Below, in pieces: positions 18,216 to 26,847 of a DNA stretch of 64,000 bases. The stretch is from Bradyrhizobium mercantei (GTDB lineage Bacteria > Pseudomonadota > Alphaproteobacteria > Rhizobiales > Xanthobacteraceae): assembly GCF_001982635.1 (NCBI RefSeq), contig NZ_MKFI01000006.1:26653-90652 (forward strand). The letters are read 5' to 3'. Within the stretch, counting starts at the first letter, position 1. Each line of letters begins with the position of its first letter. Both the position numbers and the translations under genes were made by a program. A model generated the notes under the pieces. That model made no database searches. It was given only the letters and a program-made list of their open reading frames with translations, and had not been told where the DNA came from.

Positions 18216-18890
18216 CTAAGTCGGCGGCGTGCCCTGGCGCCATTGGCCGCCGGCGATCTTGGCGGCGGCGATCACGGCCTGGGTGCGGCTTTCGACGCCG
18301 AGCTTCTGCAGGATGGCCGAGACATGAGCCTTGATGGTCGCTTCGGAGACGCCGAGCTCATAGGCGATCTGCTTGTTGAGCAGCCCCTCGGACAGCATCA
18401 TCAGCACCCGCACCTGCTGCGGGGTCAGCGTCACCAGGCGGTCGCGCAGCCGGGTCATGTCGGGATCGCCGGCAGCCGACAGATCGGTGTCCGGCGGAAC
18501 CCAGACGTCGCCCTCCATCACCTTCATGATGGCATCGCGCAGCGTCTCGACGCCGAAGCGCTTGGGGATGAAACCGGAGGCGCCGAAATCGAGCGACCGG
18601 CGGATGGTTCCGACATCGTCGCTGGCGGAGACGATCACGACCGGAATCGCCGGATATTGCGCCCGCAGATAGATCAGGCCGGAAAAGCCGCTGATCCCCG
18701 GCATGCTCAGATCGAGCAGGATCAGGTCGACCTCGGTGTCCCGTTCCAGCAGCGCGGTCAAATCCTCGAACGATCCGGCCTCGCTGATCGTGGCCGAACT
18801 CACGACGCTCGACACCGCCTGGCGCAACGCATCGCGGAACAGCGGATGGTCGTCGGCGATGACAAGATGAGTATTGGCAGTAGCAGTCAT
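18216..18890 (-). CDS. NarL/LuxR-family response regulator
   Basis: 224 residues. Receiver domain 7-125 with acidic pair DD at 13-14, phospho-acceptor Asp60 in LILLDLSMPG and K in GFIPKRFG. The C-terminal LuxR HTH is about 155-215, with LTPQQVRVLMMLSEGLLNKQ and VSEATIKAHVSAIL. The start MTATANTHLVIADDHPLF is the ATG nearest the domain. The convergent hybrid kinase 1.5 kb away is its likely phosphodonor, by analogy with CrbS/CrbR pairs that activate acetyl-CoA synthetase. The divergent transporter gene starts 314 bp away and is a candidate target. Confidence 0.93.
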   Translation of the reverse strand: MTATANTHLVIADDHPLFRDALRQAVSSVVSSATISEAGSFEDLTALLERDTEVDLILLDLSMPGISGFSGLIYLRAQYPAIPVVIVSASDDVGTIRRSLDFGASGFIPKRFGVETLRDAIMKVMEGDVWVPPDTDLSAAGDPDMTRLRDRLVTLTPQQVRVLMMLSEGLLNKQIAYELGVSEATIKAHVSAILQKLGVESRTQAVIAAAKIAGGQWRQGTPPT

Positions 18891-19204
18891 CTCAGTCCCA
18901 CTAGCGGATTTCAGCAAACCCGCGCGGTTCGGTTTTGGCCCGCGCGGCAGTATCACGCAAGTGCTTGATAATACCAGATGCCAACGCAGTTAACCCGCTC
19001 AGCTTGTGCGCCGCAATAGACGCAGGCCGGGGCGTTCCACCCCGGCCTCACCTCTCAAGATAAGTTCGACCGTGCAAAAGCCAAAAGTCTTATTGGGGCG
19101 GGTTTCACTGCGATGTTACCCTTAATTCAAGCTTGAGGCTCATTCGAGCCTAACCCGCCAGGCGGGGCGAGCATGGCAGCAACAACTCGGGGGGAGCTAT
19201 CCAG
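18891..19204. other. Divergent promoter region between regulator and transporter
   Basis: 314 bp with a nine-base stem hairpin at 19024-19048 (AGGCCGGGG/CCCCGGCCT) and a small imperfect GGCTC/GAGCC inverted pair near 19136. No ORF was recognised; it presumably carries two divergent promoters. Confidence 0.45.
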
Positions 19205-20869
19205 ATGTCCACTATGACTGCAACTTCGGCGCGGCCCGCCGGCATGACCAAGGATGAACGGTTCGTCATCCTCGCGTCGTCGCTCGGCACCGTGTTCGAG
19301 TGGTACGACTTCTATCTCTACGGTTCGCTGGCCGGCATCATCGGCGCGCAGTTCTTCTCCGACTATCCGCCGGCGACCCGCGACATCTTCGCGTTGCTGG
19401 CCTTCGCCGCGGGCTTCCTGGTTCGCCCGTTCGGCGCGATCGTGTTCGGCCGGGTCGGCGACATCGTCGGCCGCAAATACACCTTCCTCGTCACCATCCT
19501 GATCATGGGCCTGTCGACCTTCATCGTCGGCCTGTTGCCCAACGCCAAGACCATCGGCATCGCGGCGCCGATCATCCTGATCTCGCTCCGCCTGCTGCAA
19601 GGCCTCGCGCTCGGCGGCGAATATGGCGGTGCCGCGACCTACGTCGCCGAGCATGCACCGCCCGGCAAGCGTGGCTACTACACCTCGTTCATCCAGACCA
19701 CGGCAACGCTCGGACTGTTCCTGTCGCTGCTGGTGATCCTGTTCACCCGCACCATCACCGGCGAGAAGGACTTCGCGGAATGGGGCTGGCGCATTCCGTT
19801 CCTGGTGTCGGTGCTGCTGCTCGGCATTTCGGTCTGGATCCGTCTGCGGCTGAACGAGTCGCCGGTGTTCCAGCGGATGAAGGAGGAAGGCAAGACCTCC
19901 AAGGCGCCGCTGACCGAAGCCTTCGCGACCTGGAGCAACGCCAAGATCGTGATCCTCGCGCTGCTCGGCCTGACCATGGGCCAGGCGGTGATCTGGTACA
20001 CGGGTCAGTTCTACGCGCTGTTCTTCCTGCAATCGATCCTCAAGGTCGACGGCTACACCGCCAACCTCCTGATCGCCTGGTCGCTGTTGCTCGGCACCGG
20101 CTTCTTCCTGGTGTTCGGCGCCCTGTCCGACCGGATCGGCCGCAAGCCGATCATCCTGGCAGGCTGCCTGATCGGCGCACTCACCCTGTTCCCGATCTTC
20201 AAGATGATCACGACCAACGCCAACCCGGCACTGGAGAAGGCCTATGAGACGGTCAAGGTGCAGGTGGTGGCCGATCCCGCCGGCTGCGGCGATCTGTTCA
20301 ACCCGGTCGGCACCCGCGTCTTCACGGCGCCTTGCGACACCGCCCGCGCCTTCCTTGCCCAGTCGTCGGTGAAATACTCCACCGTGCCGGGCCCGGCCGG
20401 CTCGCCGGTGAAGATCATGGTCAACGACAAGGAAGTGCCGTACGCGGACGCCAAGACGTCGAACCCCGCGATCACAGCGGCGGTCCAGGCGGCAGGCTAT
20501 CCGAAGGCGGGTGACGCCGGCATCGTGAAGATGTCGAACCCGTTCGACGTGTTCCGTCCGCAGGTGGCGTCGGTCATCGGCCTGCTGTTCGTCCTGGTGC
20601 TCTACGTCACCATGGTCTACGGCCCGATCGCCGCCATGCTGGTCGAACTGTTCCCGACCCGCATTCGCTACACCTCGATGTCGCTGCCCTATCACATCGG
20701 CAACGGCTGGTTCGGTGGCCTGCTCCCGGCGACCGCGTTCGCAATCACCGCATCGACCGGCGATATCTACTCCGGTCTCTGGTATCCGGTCATCTTCGCG
20801 GCGATCACCGTCGTGGTCGGCGCGCTGTTTATCCCGGAAACCAAGGACGTCGACATCACCAAGACCTGA
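19205..20869 (+). CDS. MFS transporter, metabolite:H+ symporter (MHS) family
   Basis: 554 residues, twelve predicted helices. MHS hallmarks: GTVFEWYDFYLYG at helix 1, the RPFGAIVFGRVGDIVGRK loop 2-3 motif, RLLQGLALGGEYGGA at helix 4 and the repeat motif DRIGRKP after helix 8. It is about 110 residues longer than usual: residues about 340-450, between helices 9 and 10, are an inserted hydrophilic domain with two cysteines (AGCGD, APCDT), predicted to lie in the periplasm. The gene is preceded by GGGGGAG. Substrates of the family include small organic acids; acetate or a related acid would fit the CrbS-like context, which is inference. Confidence 0.92.
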   Translation: MSTMTATSARPAGMTKDERFVILASSLGTVFEWYDFYLYGSLAGIIGAQFFSDYPPATRDIFALLAFAAGFLVRPFGAIVFGRVGDIVGRKYTFLVTILIMGLSTFIVGLLPNAKTIGIAAPIILISLRLLQGLALGGEYGGAATYVAEHAPPGKRGYYTSFIQTTATLGLFLSLLVILFTRTITGEKDFAEWGWRIPFLVSVLLLGISVWIRLRLNESPVFQRMKEEGKTSKAPLTEAFATWSNAKIVILALLGLTMGQAVIWYTGQFYALFFLQSILKVDGYTANLLIAWSLLLGTGFFLVFGALSDRIGRKPIILAGCLIGALTLFPIFKMITTNANPALEKAYETVKVQVVADPAGCGDLFNPVGTRVFTAPCDTARAFLAQSSVKYSTVPGPAGSPVKIMVNDKEVPYADAKTSNPAITAAVQAAGYPKAGDAGIVKMSNPFDVFRPQVASVIGLLFVLVLYVTMVYGPIAAMLVELFPTRIRYTSMSLPYHIGNGWFGGLLPATAFAITASTGDIYSGLWYPVIFAAITVVVGALFIPETKDVDITKT

Positions 20870-20893
20870 GCCGTCGACGTTTCGAACCACATG

Positions 20894-20930
20894 CATCGGC
20901 CGCGGAGCGATCCGCGGCCGATGTCGTTTT
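20894..20930 (+). terminator. Rho-independent terminator of the MHS transporter gene
   Basis: A 13-base perfect stem CATCGGCCGCGGA/TCCGCGGCCGATG, GCGA loop, then TCGTTTT, 24 bp past the stop. Confidence 0.85.
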
Positions 20931-20985
20931 GGAAGCCAGGCCTTAAAGCGCGATGAGCTTAGGTTGAACCGGATCGGCAGCGGAG

Positions 20986-21149
20986 CTTCACCTCTCCCTT
21001 GGGAGAGGTCGGCGCACTCGGATCGGCGCTTTGCGCCGTCCGAGCACAGGCTCCGCGCCGGGTGAGGGGTTACGGCTCTCGTTGGAGCTAAAGTCCCCTC
21101 ACCCGATTTGCTTCGCAAATCGACCTCTCCCCAATGGGGAGAGGTGAAG
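20986..21149. repeat. Palindromic intergenic repeat, family C-like, copy 3
   Basis: CTTCACCTCTCCCTTGGGAG at the left and CTCTCCCCAATGGGGAGAGG TGAAG at the right, with inner hairpins around GGCGCTTTGCGCC and GATTTGCTTCGCAAATC. With the preceding terminator it fills the 333-bp gap before yjbQ. Confidence 0.7.
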
Positions 21150-21202
21150 CGAGCGCGCGGCCAAAGCGACTCGATCTAAACTCATCTGCTCTGGAAGACG
21201 CG

Positions 21203-21676
21203 TCAGCGCGTGGCGCCGATGAATTGCAGCACGATCTCGCGCCGGTGCGGGCGGGCGCGATGCTCGATCAGGTAGATGCCCTGCCAGGTGCCGAGCGCCA
21301 TCCCGCCATCGAGTACCGGGACCTGCAACGAGGTCGAAGTCAGCATGGTCTTGATATGCGCCGGCATGTCATCTGGACCTTCGGTGTCGTGCCGCCAGCC
21401 GCCGTCCTCGGGCGCGGTGCGATCGAGTGCCGTCATCAGGTCGACCAGCACCGCCGGATCGGCATTCTCCTGGATCGTCAGCGAGGCCGAGGTGTGACGG
21501 ATGAACAGCGTCACCGCGCCCTCGCCGGCACGCACCTCGCGCAGGAATTTTGCGACCTCGCGCGTGATGTCAGTAAAGCCGGCGCCCTGCGTCTCGACGG
21601 TCAATCGCGACGACACGATGCTGGTTGGCGCGATGGAGGATGGCGCCGAGCGGGACGTTGTTCTTGGTGAGGTCAT
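21203..21676 (-). CDS. YjbQ/UPF0047 family protein
   Basis: 157 residues. Family signatures IRHTSASLTIQENADPAVLVDL and the C-terminal LGTWQGIYLIEHRARPHRREIV are both complete, including the conserved His of the HTSA motif. A first 25 residues (SPRTTSRSAPSSI) are low complexity. Annotated in some databases as a secondary thiamine-phosphate synthase, based on weak activity seen in E. coli YjbQ; its real role is uncertain. It is a small cytoplasmic beta-rich trimer in known structures. Single gene. Confidence 0.93.
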   Translation of the reverse strand: MTSPRTTSRSAPSSIAPTSIVSSRLTVETQGAGFTDITREVAKFLREVRAGEGAVTLFIRHTSASLTIQENADPAVLVDLMTALDRTAPEDGGWRHDTEGPDDMPAHIKTMLTSTSLQVPVLDGGMALGTWQGIYLIEHRARPHRREIVLQFIGATR

Positions 21677-21693
21677 CTAAGCATTCTCAACGC

Positions 21694-21816
21694 GTCGCCC
21701 CGGCGAAGGCCGGGACCCATACTCCGCGGCCCCTCAAGTTCGAAAGACTCGGAGTTGATGTCTTTCATAACCAATACGCTTCGGTGGTTATGGGTCCCGG
21801 CCTTCGCCGGGACGAC
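21694..21816. repeat. Palindromic intergenic repeat, family A, copy 2
   Basis: GTCGCCCCGGCGAAGGCCGG / GGTTATGGGTCCCGGCCTTC GCCGGGACGAC: the hairpin tips are changed but paired, showing compensatory change relative to copy 1. Confidence 0.8.
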
Positions 21817-21840
21817 GCTGTGGATATTGCAAACGCCGCC

Positions 21841-22350
21841 TCAAATCTTGCCGCCGTTGACGTCGCGCTGCACGCGGTTGGCCATCTCGATCAGCCGCCG
21901 CCAGGCCCGCTCCAGAAACGACATCATGCGATCCATGTCGCGGTCGCTCGGCAGCGGGATCTCGATCTTGCGCTCGCCTTCGGCGACCTTCGGCTCCGGC
22001 TTCTTCAGCTGGTCCGACTTCGGCAATGCCTCGTCGGTCTTGGCCGACGGCCCGCGCGCGGCAAGTTCGCCCTTCAGCTTGTCATTGTCGGCTTGCAGGC
22101 GCCCGATCTCGGCATCCAGCGCCGCGCGCTCGTCGGGCACCATGTAGCAGGCCCAGCCGGCACTGGAATTGGTGCAGGTCGACACCGCGCCCGTGCGGGT
22201 GTCGAGCCGCAGGAAGCCGTCGCCGGCCGGAGACAGCGCGTAGCGGCCATTCTCGGTGTCGGGCGCCGCTTGCGCCATTGCCGCGCCGCCCGAGATCAGG
22301 ACGGCAGCAATTGCGATCGACAATCTCGGCGACGACATCGCGATGGGCAT
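21841..22350 (-). CDS. Exported coiled-coil protein, unknown function
   Basis: 169 residues with a signal peptide (residues about 1-28, ending AMAQA). The mature part has a small beta domain with Cys residues (TCTNSSAGWACYMVP), a coiled coil (RAALDAEIGRLQADNDKLKG), a proline/lysine linker and an amphipathic C-terminal helix (RMMSFLERAWRRLIEMANRV). I recognise no named domain; it is likely periplasmic. It is 31 bp downstream of the DsbA-like isomerase and on the same strand, so probably co-transcribed. Confidence 0.75.
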   Translation of the reverse strand: MPIAMSSPRLSIAIAAVLISGGAAMAQAAPDTENGRYALSPAGDGFLRLDTRTGAVSTCTNSSAGWACYMVPDERAALDAEIGRLQADNDKLKGELAARGPSAKTDEALPKSDQLKKPEPKVAEGERKIEIPLPSDRDMDRMMSFLERAWRRLIEMANRVQRDVNGGKI

Positions 22351-22381
22351 GGCTTGCTCCGCCTCAACCTGATCCCTGCCC

Positions 22382-23005
22382 CTACTCCACAGAGCTATAG
22401 GGCTTGCGGCCTGACTTCAACGCGTCCTCGAGCAATTCGATCCGGTCCTGCCCCCAGAACACCTCGCCGTCCAGCACATATCCGGGCGAGCCGAATACGT
22501 CGGCGTCCAATGCGTCCTGGCGGTTCTGCTCATAGGCCGCGCTGATCGCGTCGCTGCCCGAGCGCTCCACCAGCTGCCGGCCCGGCAAACCGGCATCATC
22601 GGCGAGCTTCTCCAGCGTCGCGGGATCGGCAAGGTTGAGCTGCTGCTCCCACACCGCGGGATAGGCGCGTTGCAAAAACGGCTCGGGATCGAGACCCGCC
22701 TCGAGCAGCGCGATCACGACGCCATCGGCGAGCCGCCCGTTGAACGGCCAGTTGGCCGGCTGCAGGTGAAAATTCAGCCCGCGCTTGTCGCGCCAGCGCT
22801 GCAACTCGATCATCCGGTAGCGTTGCCGCACCGGATGGCGCTTGGCGAGCGGCAGCCCGCCAGTCTCCGAGAACAGATCGACCAGCAGCACGGGCCGATA
22901 ATTTACCGTGAGATCGTAAGTGCTTACGAGCCGGACGAAGGGCTTGTGGCCGATATAGGCCCAGGGTGATTGCAGCGAGAAGTAGTAGTCGATCTGGCGC
23001 GACAT
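22382..23005 (-). CDS. 2-hydroxychromene-2-carboxylate isomerase family (DsbA-like/GST kappa)
   Basis: 207 residues of thioredoxin-fold plus helical insertion. The N-terminal strand and turn YYFSLQSPWAYIGHKPF carry Ser in the place of the DsbA cysteine, as in the GSH-dependent isomerase family; the cis-Pro-like strand is VFGSPGYVLDGEVFWGQDRI near the end. The start MSRQIDYYFS was preferred to an in-frame ATG six codons upstream. The family catalyses GSH-dependent cis-trans isomerisation in aromatic degradation; substrate here is unknown. Shares a transcript direction with the exported coiled-coil gene. Confidence 0.88.
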   Translation of the reverse strand: MSRQIDYYFSLQSPWAYIGHKPFVRLVSTYDLTVNYRPVLLVDLFSETGGLPLAKRHPVRQRYRMIELQRWRDKRGLNFHLQPANWPFNGRLADGVVIALLEAGLDPEPFLQRAYPAVWEQQLNLADPATLEKLADDAGLPGRQLVERSGSDAISAAYEQNRQDALDADVFGSPGYVLDGEVFWGQDRIELLEDALKSGRKPYSSVE

Positions 23006-23280
23006 GCGGAACCTTGACTGCATAAGAGGACGGGACTTTCGGTGATCCCAGCAGAGCGGGAAAAGCCACGCAACAGCGCGCAATGTCACGCAAGCTGTTG
23101 CACTGCGATCACTGCGTCACTCTGACCTTGAATATCTCCAAATAAAACCAGCAGAATCAAAGCAATAAGCGGTGACGACGCAATCTTGACTTGATTAGAC
23201 GCGGTAAGTATGGTCCGCGCGGCTTTTGACGGGGACGGGCGCAATTTCCATCATCCGCGGCATCGGTTAGTGTTTGCAGC

Positions 23281-23652
23281 ATGGCTGGAAACACCAACGA
23301 CGGCGCAAATGGAAGTCGCGATCAATCGTCGCCTGACGAAGCTGCGCTTTCCGCAAGGCTCGGAAGTCTCGATCATCGGTTGTCAGAAATTCGCGACAGC
23401 CGCAGGAGCAAGACTGATCAATCCGGTACTGAAAGCGGGGACAGTGCCGCCAGAGCTTCGGCGATGGCGCTCGGTTTTCGTCTTTCCTCGGAGCTGATCG
23501 CGGGCGTTGCCGTCGGAGCGGCGATTGGCTGGGGGGTCGACCATTGGCTGTCGACGTCGCCATTCGGATTCATCGTGTTAACGCTGCTCGGCTTCGTCGC
23601 CGGGGTGGTCAACGTGGTGAGGTCCGCGGGCGTAGCCTCGGGCAAGCGTTGA
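23281..23652 (+). CDS. atpI: AtpI-family protein of the ATP synthase cluster
   Basis: 123 residues: a hydrophilic N-terminus of about 60, then two helices (SSELIAGVAVGAAIGWGVD and FGFIVLTLLGFVAGVVNVV) with the typical turn between. AtpI assists assembly of the c ring and Mg2+ or Na+ supply to the F0 complex in some bacteria. It begins the F0 operon and is followed by atpB 71 bp later. Confidence 0.92.
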   Translation: MAGNTNDGANGSRDQSSPDEAALSARLGSLDHRLSEIRDSRRSKTDQSGTESGDSAARASAMALGFRLSSELIAGVAVGAAIGWGVDHWLSTSPFGFIVLTLLGFVAGVVNVVRSAGVASGKR

Positions 23653-23723
23653 GCGCTGGCGGAAGTCACGACATTTGAAATTCGATAACCGGCACGACGG
23701 CCGGTGGACCAAGAGCCGCGCGG

Positions 23724-24473
23724 ATGAAAATCGACCCGATCCATCAGTTCAATATCGAGCCCCTCTTCACGCTCGGCCACATCGGCAATCACACGATCGC
23801 CTTCACCAATTCGTCGCTCTTCATGCTCATCGCGGTGCTCCTGATCGCGCTGCTGATGCTGGCGAGCGGCCGGGAGCTGGTTCCGGGTCGGCTGCAGTCG
23901 GTCGCCGAAATCTCCTACGAGTTCGTCGCCACCACGATCCGCAGCACGGCCGGCTCGGAAGGCATGAAGTTCTTCCCGCTGATCTTCTCGCTCTTCATGT
24001 TCCTCTGCGTCTCGAACCTGGTCGGTGTCATCCCCTACACCTTCACGATCGCGAGCCATCTGATCGTCACCGCGGCGCTTGCGCTGCTGGTGTTCTTCAC
24101 CGTGCTGATCTACGGCGTCTACAAGAACGGCCTGAAATTCTTCAGCATCTTCGTCCCCCAAGGCGTTCCGGTCTACATCCTGCCGCTGGTCATGTTCATC
24201 GAGGTCCTGTCGTTCTTCCTGCGGCCGGTCTCGCACAGCGTTCGTCTGTTCGCCAACATGCTGGCCGGCCACATCGCACTGAAGGTGTTCGCAGGCTTCG
24301 TCGCGATGCTCGGCTTCTCGCTGGGCGCGCTCGGCTGGGTCGGCGGCGTGCTGCCGCTGGCGCTCACCATCGCGCTGTACGCCCTCGAACTGCTGGTCGC
24401 GTTCCTGCAGGCCTACGTGTTCGCGATCCTGACCTGCATCTACCTCAACGACGCCATTCATCCGGGACACTAA
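23724..24473 (+). CDS. atpB: ATP synthase F0 subunit a
   Basis: 249 residues, about five or six helices. The proton-channel arginine is Arg174 in HSVRLFANMLAGH; the conserved C-terminal helix ELLVAFLQAYVFAILTCIYL is complete. It forms the two half-channels that carry protons to and from the c ring. The ATG at 23724 starts MKIDPIHQFNIEPLF, a family N-terminus. It is the second gene of atpI-B-E-F'-F. Confidence 0.97.
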   Translation: MKIDPIHQFNIEPLFTLGHIGNHTIAFTNSSLFMLIAVLLIALLMLASGRELVPGRLQSVAEISYEFVATTIRSTAGSEGMKFFPLIFSLFMFLCVSNLVGVIPYTFTIASHLIVTAALALLVFFTVLIYGVYKNGLKFFSIFVPQGVPVYILPLVMFIEVLSFFLRPVSHSVRLFANMLAGHIALKVFAGFVAMLGFSLGALGWVGGVLPLALTIALYALELLVAFLQAYVFAILTCIYLNDAIHPGH

Positions 24474-24528
24474 GCGGTCCGGGGAATCTCCACCCACCAA
24501 TCTGTCTATCTTTCTCAAGGAGCTACAA

Positions 24529-24759
24529 ATGGAACCGGCAGCAGCAAAACTTATCGGCGCGGGCATCGCGTGCATCGGCATGGGCGGTGCGGGCGTCGGC
24601 GTGGGCATCATCTTCGGCAACTACCTCGCCGCTGCGGTGCGTAACCCCTCGGCCGCTCAGGGCCAGTTCGGCAACCTGATCTTCGGCTTCGCCGTGACCG
24701 AAGCGCTCGGCATTTTCTCGCTGCTGATCGCGCTGCTCCTGCTGTTCGTTCCGCTCTGA
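24529..24759 (+). CDS. atpE: ATP synthase F0 subunit c
   Basis: 76 residues, two helices with the polar loop RNPSAAQGQ. The proton-carrying carboxylate is Glu58 in the second helix (FAVTEALGIFSLL), and the glycine-rich first helix GAGVGVGIIFGNYL is normal. No Na+ binding ligands are evident beyond the ordinary Glu, so it should be proton-coupled. AAGGAG precedes the start. Confidence 0.98.
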   Translation: MEPAAAKLIGAGIACIGMGGAGVGVGIIFGNYLAAAVRNPSAAQGQFGNLIFGFAVTEALGIFSLLIALLLLFVPL

Positions 24760-24850
24760 GCGGCACCCCGGTTCCGCTTTAGCGGTAACCTGTCGCGCCG
24801 CCCAAAGGTGATACCAAGGGCGGCGCGCATGACAGCAACAGGAGAACACC

Positions 24851-25417
24851 ATGGCTGAGAGTCATGGCGAGGCAAAAGGCCAGAAAGCCGGCGCCCACAC
24901 CGAGACCGATGGCGGACATCACGGCGGAGCCTTTCCGCCGTTCGATTCGTCCAATTTCGCCTCGCAGCTGGTGTCGCTGGCGATCGCATTTGTCGCGCTC
25001 TATCTGATCGTGTCGCGTATCGCACTGCCGCGCGTCGGCGGGACGATCGATGCACGCCAGAACAAGATCGAGGGCGATCTGGCCGAGGCGCAGAAGCTGA
25101 AGGACGAGTCCGACGCGGCGCTGAAGGCCTATGAGACCGAGCTGGCGAATGCGCGCGCCAACGCGCAGGCGATCGGCAACGAGACCCGCGAGAAGCTGAA
25201 CGCGGCCTCGGAAGCCGAACGCAAGGCGCTGGAAGAAAAGCTGGCGGCCAAGCTCGCGGATGCCGAGAAGCAGATCGCCACGACCCGGACCAACGCCATG
25301 AGCAACGTCCGCGGCATCGCGGCGGATGCGGCCGGCGCCATCGTCCAGCAACTCGCCGGCGTCACGCCGGACGCCAATGCGGTCAACAGCGCCGTCGACG
25401 CGTCGCTGAAGGGATAG
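24851..25417 (+). CDS. atpF2: ATP synthase F0 subunit b'
   Basis: 188 residues: a 30-residue hydrophilic N-terminal extension, one helix near residues 38-60 (QLVSLAIAFVALYLIVSR), and a long alanine/glutamate-rich coiled coil (DARQNKIEGDLAEAQKLKDE onward). Alphaproteobacteria carry b and b' as a hetero-dimer peripheral stalk. It ends 3 bp before the b gene. F1 genes are not in this window, as expected where F0 and F1 operons are split. Confidence 0.95.
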   Translation: MAESHGEAKGQKAGAHTETDGGHHGGAFPPFDSSNFASQLVSLAIAFVALYLIVSRIALPRVGGTIDARQNKIEGDLAEAQKLKDESDAALKAYETELANARANAQAIGNETREKLNAASEAERKALEEKLAAKLADAEKQIATTRTNAMSNVRGIAADAAGAIVQQLAGVTPDANAVNSAVDASLKG

Positions 25418-25420
25418 ACG

Positions 25421-25906
25421 ATGTTTTACGAACCGGAAACCTGGGTTGCGATCGCCTTCGTCATTCTGCTGATCGTGTTCGGCTACCTCGGCGTCCATCG
25501 CACCGTGCTGACGGCGCTCGACCACCGTGCCGAGCGCATCAAGGCCGAGCTGGAGGACGCCCGCCGTCTGAAGGACGAGGCCAACAAGCTGCTCGGCGAG
25601 TACAAGGCGCGCCGTGCCAGCGCGGAGCGCGAGGCCGAGGAGATCATCTCCAGCGCCAAGGCCGAAGCCGAACGGATCGCGGCCGAGGCCAAGACCAAGA
25701 TGGAAGATTTTGTCGCCCGGCGGACCAAGACCGCCGAGAGCAAGATCGCCCAGGCCGAGGCCCAGGCCGTCGCCGACGTCCGCGCCGCCGCGGCCAACGC
25801 CGCCGTGACCGCCGCCTCGACCATCCTGTCGCAGTCGGTCAAGGGCTCGGTTGCCGACGACCTCGTCGGCAAGGGCATCGCCGAAGTCCGCTCCAAGCTG
25901 AACTGA
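25421..25906 (+). CDS. atpF: ATP synthase F0 subunit b
   Basis: 161 residues with one N-terminal helix (WVAIAFVILLIVFGYLGV) and a charged coiled coil (AERIKAELEDARRLKDEANK, then alternating AEAE repeats). Its start is 3 bp after the b' stop, so the pair is translationally linked. Together with b' it holds F1 still against rotation. It is the last gene of the cluster, followed by a terminator at 25930. Confidence 0.96.
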   Translation: MFYEPETWVAIAFVILLIVFGYLGVHRTVLTALDHRAERIKAELEDARRLKDEANKLLGEYKARRASAEREAEEIISSAKAEAERIAAEAKTKMEDFVARRTKTAESKIAQAEAQAVADVRAAAANAAVTAASTILSQSVKGSVADDLVGKGIAEVRSKLN

Positions 25907-25929
25907 CGCGATCCCACTTCCTTCCAGAA

Positions 25930-25967
25930 AAGGCCGGCGCGAGCTGATCGCGCCGGCCTTTTTCTTT
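25930..25967. terminator. Bidirectional terminator between atpF and the convergent exported-protein gene
   Basis: Stem AAGGCCGGCGCGA/TCGCGCCGGCCTT with a five-base loop, T-run to the right and As to the left; 24 bp after the atpF stop. Confidence 0.85.
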
Positions 25968-26061
25968 ATTCAAATCTGGCCGCGCCGCGCGGCGCACTTT
26001 TGTTTTGACGCGTTTCTCTTCACGCGAACCGGTACCCGCTCCGCTGGAAAACGCTGTGCTG

Positions 26062-26712
26062 CTACTTCTTCTTGTGCGGCGCGCGGGGCTTGGGCTCCGG
26101 CTTCAGGGCCTGCGGGTCGAACCCGATATAGAAGATGTAATTGTCGTTGTCGGCCGGCGACGGCGCCGGATAGACGACATCCTCGGCGACCAGGCTGAAC
26201 GGCACGCTGCCGCTTTCGTCCATCTGCACCGTGGTCGTGTAGGCCTTGGTCATGATCGTCTTCTCGCCGACGCCGCCCTGCACCACGGCGACGCGCAGGG
26301 GCACTTGAATGCTCGGCGGCGCGCCCTGCGGACCGACGATGATCCGTCCCTGGATACCAATCTTGGCGGTGATCATGCCGCCGCCCAGATTGCATTGCCG
26401 CGCCGTGCGGGTGATCGAGGCCAGGAACTTGACGTCGTTCCCGACGGCTTCCTTGCCGCTCGCGGCCACGGAATAGGTCGAGGCGCCGGAACGGATCTGC
26501 ACCGGCGGGCAGGTCAATTCGGCGTCGGCGTCGTTGAGTTGCTGCGGCGCCGCGGGCGCGGCCGGCTTGTCCTGGTCAGACGAACCGCCGCCGAACAGGC
26601 TCTTGAAGCGGTCGCTGAGCGACTGCGCCGAGCCAGCTGACGGCAGCAGGGTGGCACCGAGTCCGATCGATACCGCCGCCGCGAGCGCGAACCTGATCAC
26701 CCTGTCAGCCAT
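26062..26712 (-). CDS. Exported protein, unknown function
   Basis: 216 residues. Signal peptide about residues 1-29 (MADRVIRFALAAAVSIGLGA...GSA). A Q/P/A-rich linker leads to a beta-rich domain with two Cys (LTCPPVQIRSGASTY, ARQCNLGGGMITAKIGIQGR) ending KPRAPHKKK. I do not know the family, but the pattern is that of alphaproteobacterial periplasmic proteins of unknown function. The 26712 ATG was chosen because the upstream extension is not signal-like. Single gene in the convergent gap before the GNAT gene. Confidence 0.75.
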   Translation of the reverse strand: MADRVIRFALAAAVSIGLGATLLPSAGSAQSLSDRFKSLFGGGSSDQDKPAAPAAPQQLNDADAELTCPPVQIRSGASTYSVAASGKEAVGNDVKFLASITRTARQCNLGGGMITAKIGIQGRIIVGPQGAPPSIQVPLRVAVVQGGVGEKTIMTKAYTTTVQMDESGSVPFSLVAEDVVYPAPSPADNDNYIFYIGFDPQALKPEPKPRAPHKKK

Positions 26713-26847
26713 CAATACCCTCAAATCTCCAAACCCGGTTCCCCGTTTCGCGGGCGTTATAGCAAGGCAATGGCGGCGAACCCAAGGCGTAACAAGGCAT
26801 CTAGAAGACACCGGGCGGCGCCGGCCATCAGCCAATAGGCTTATGAT

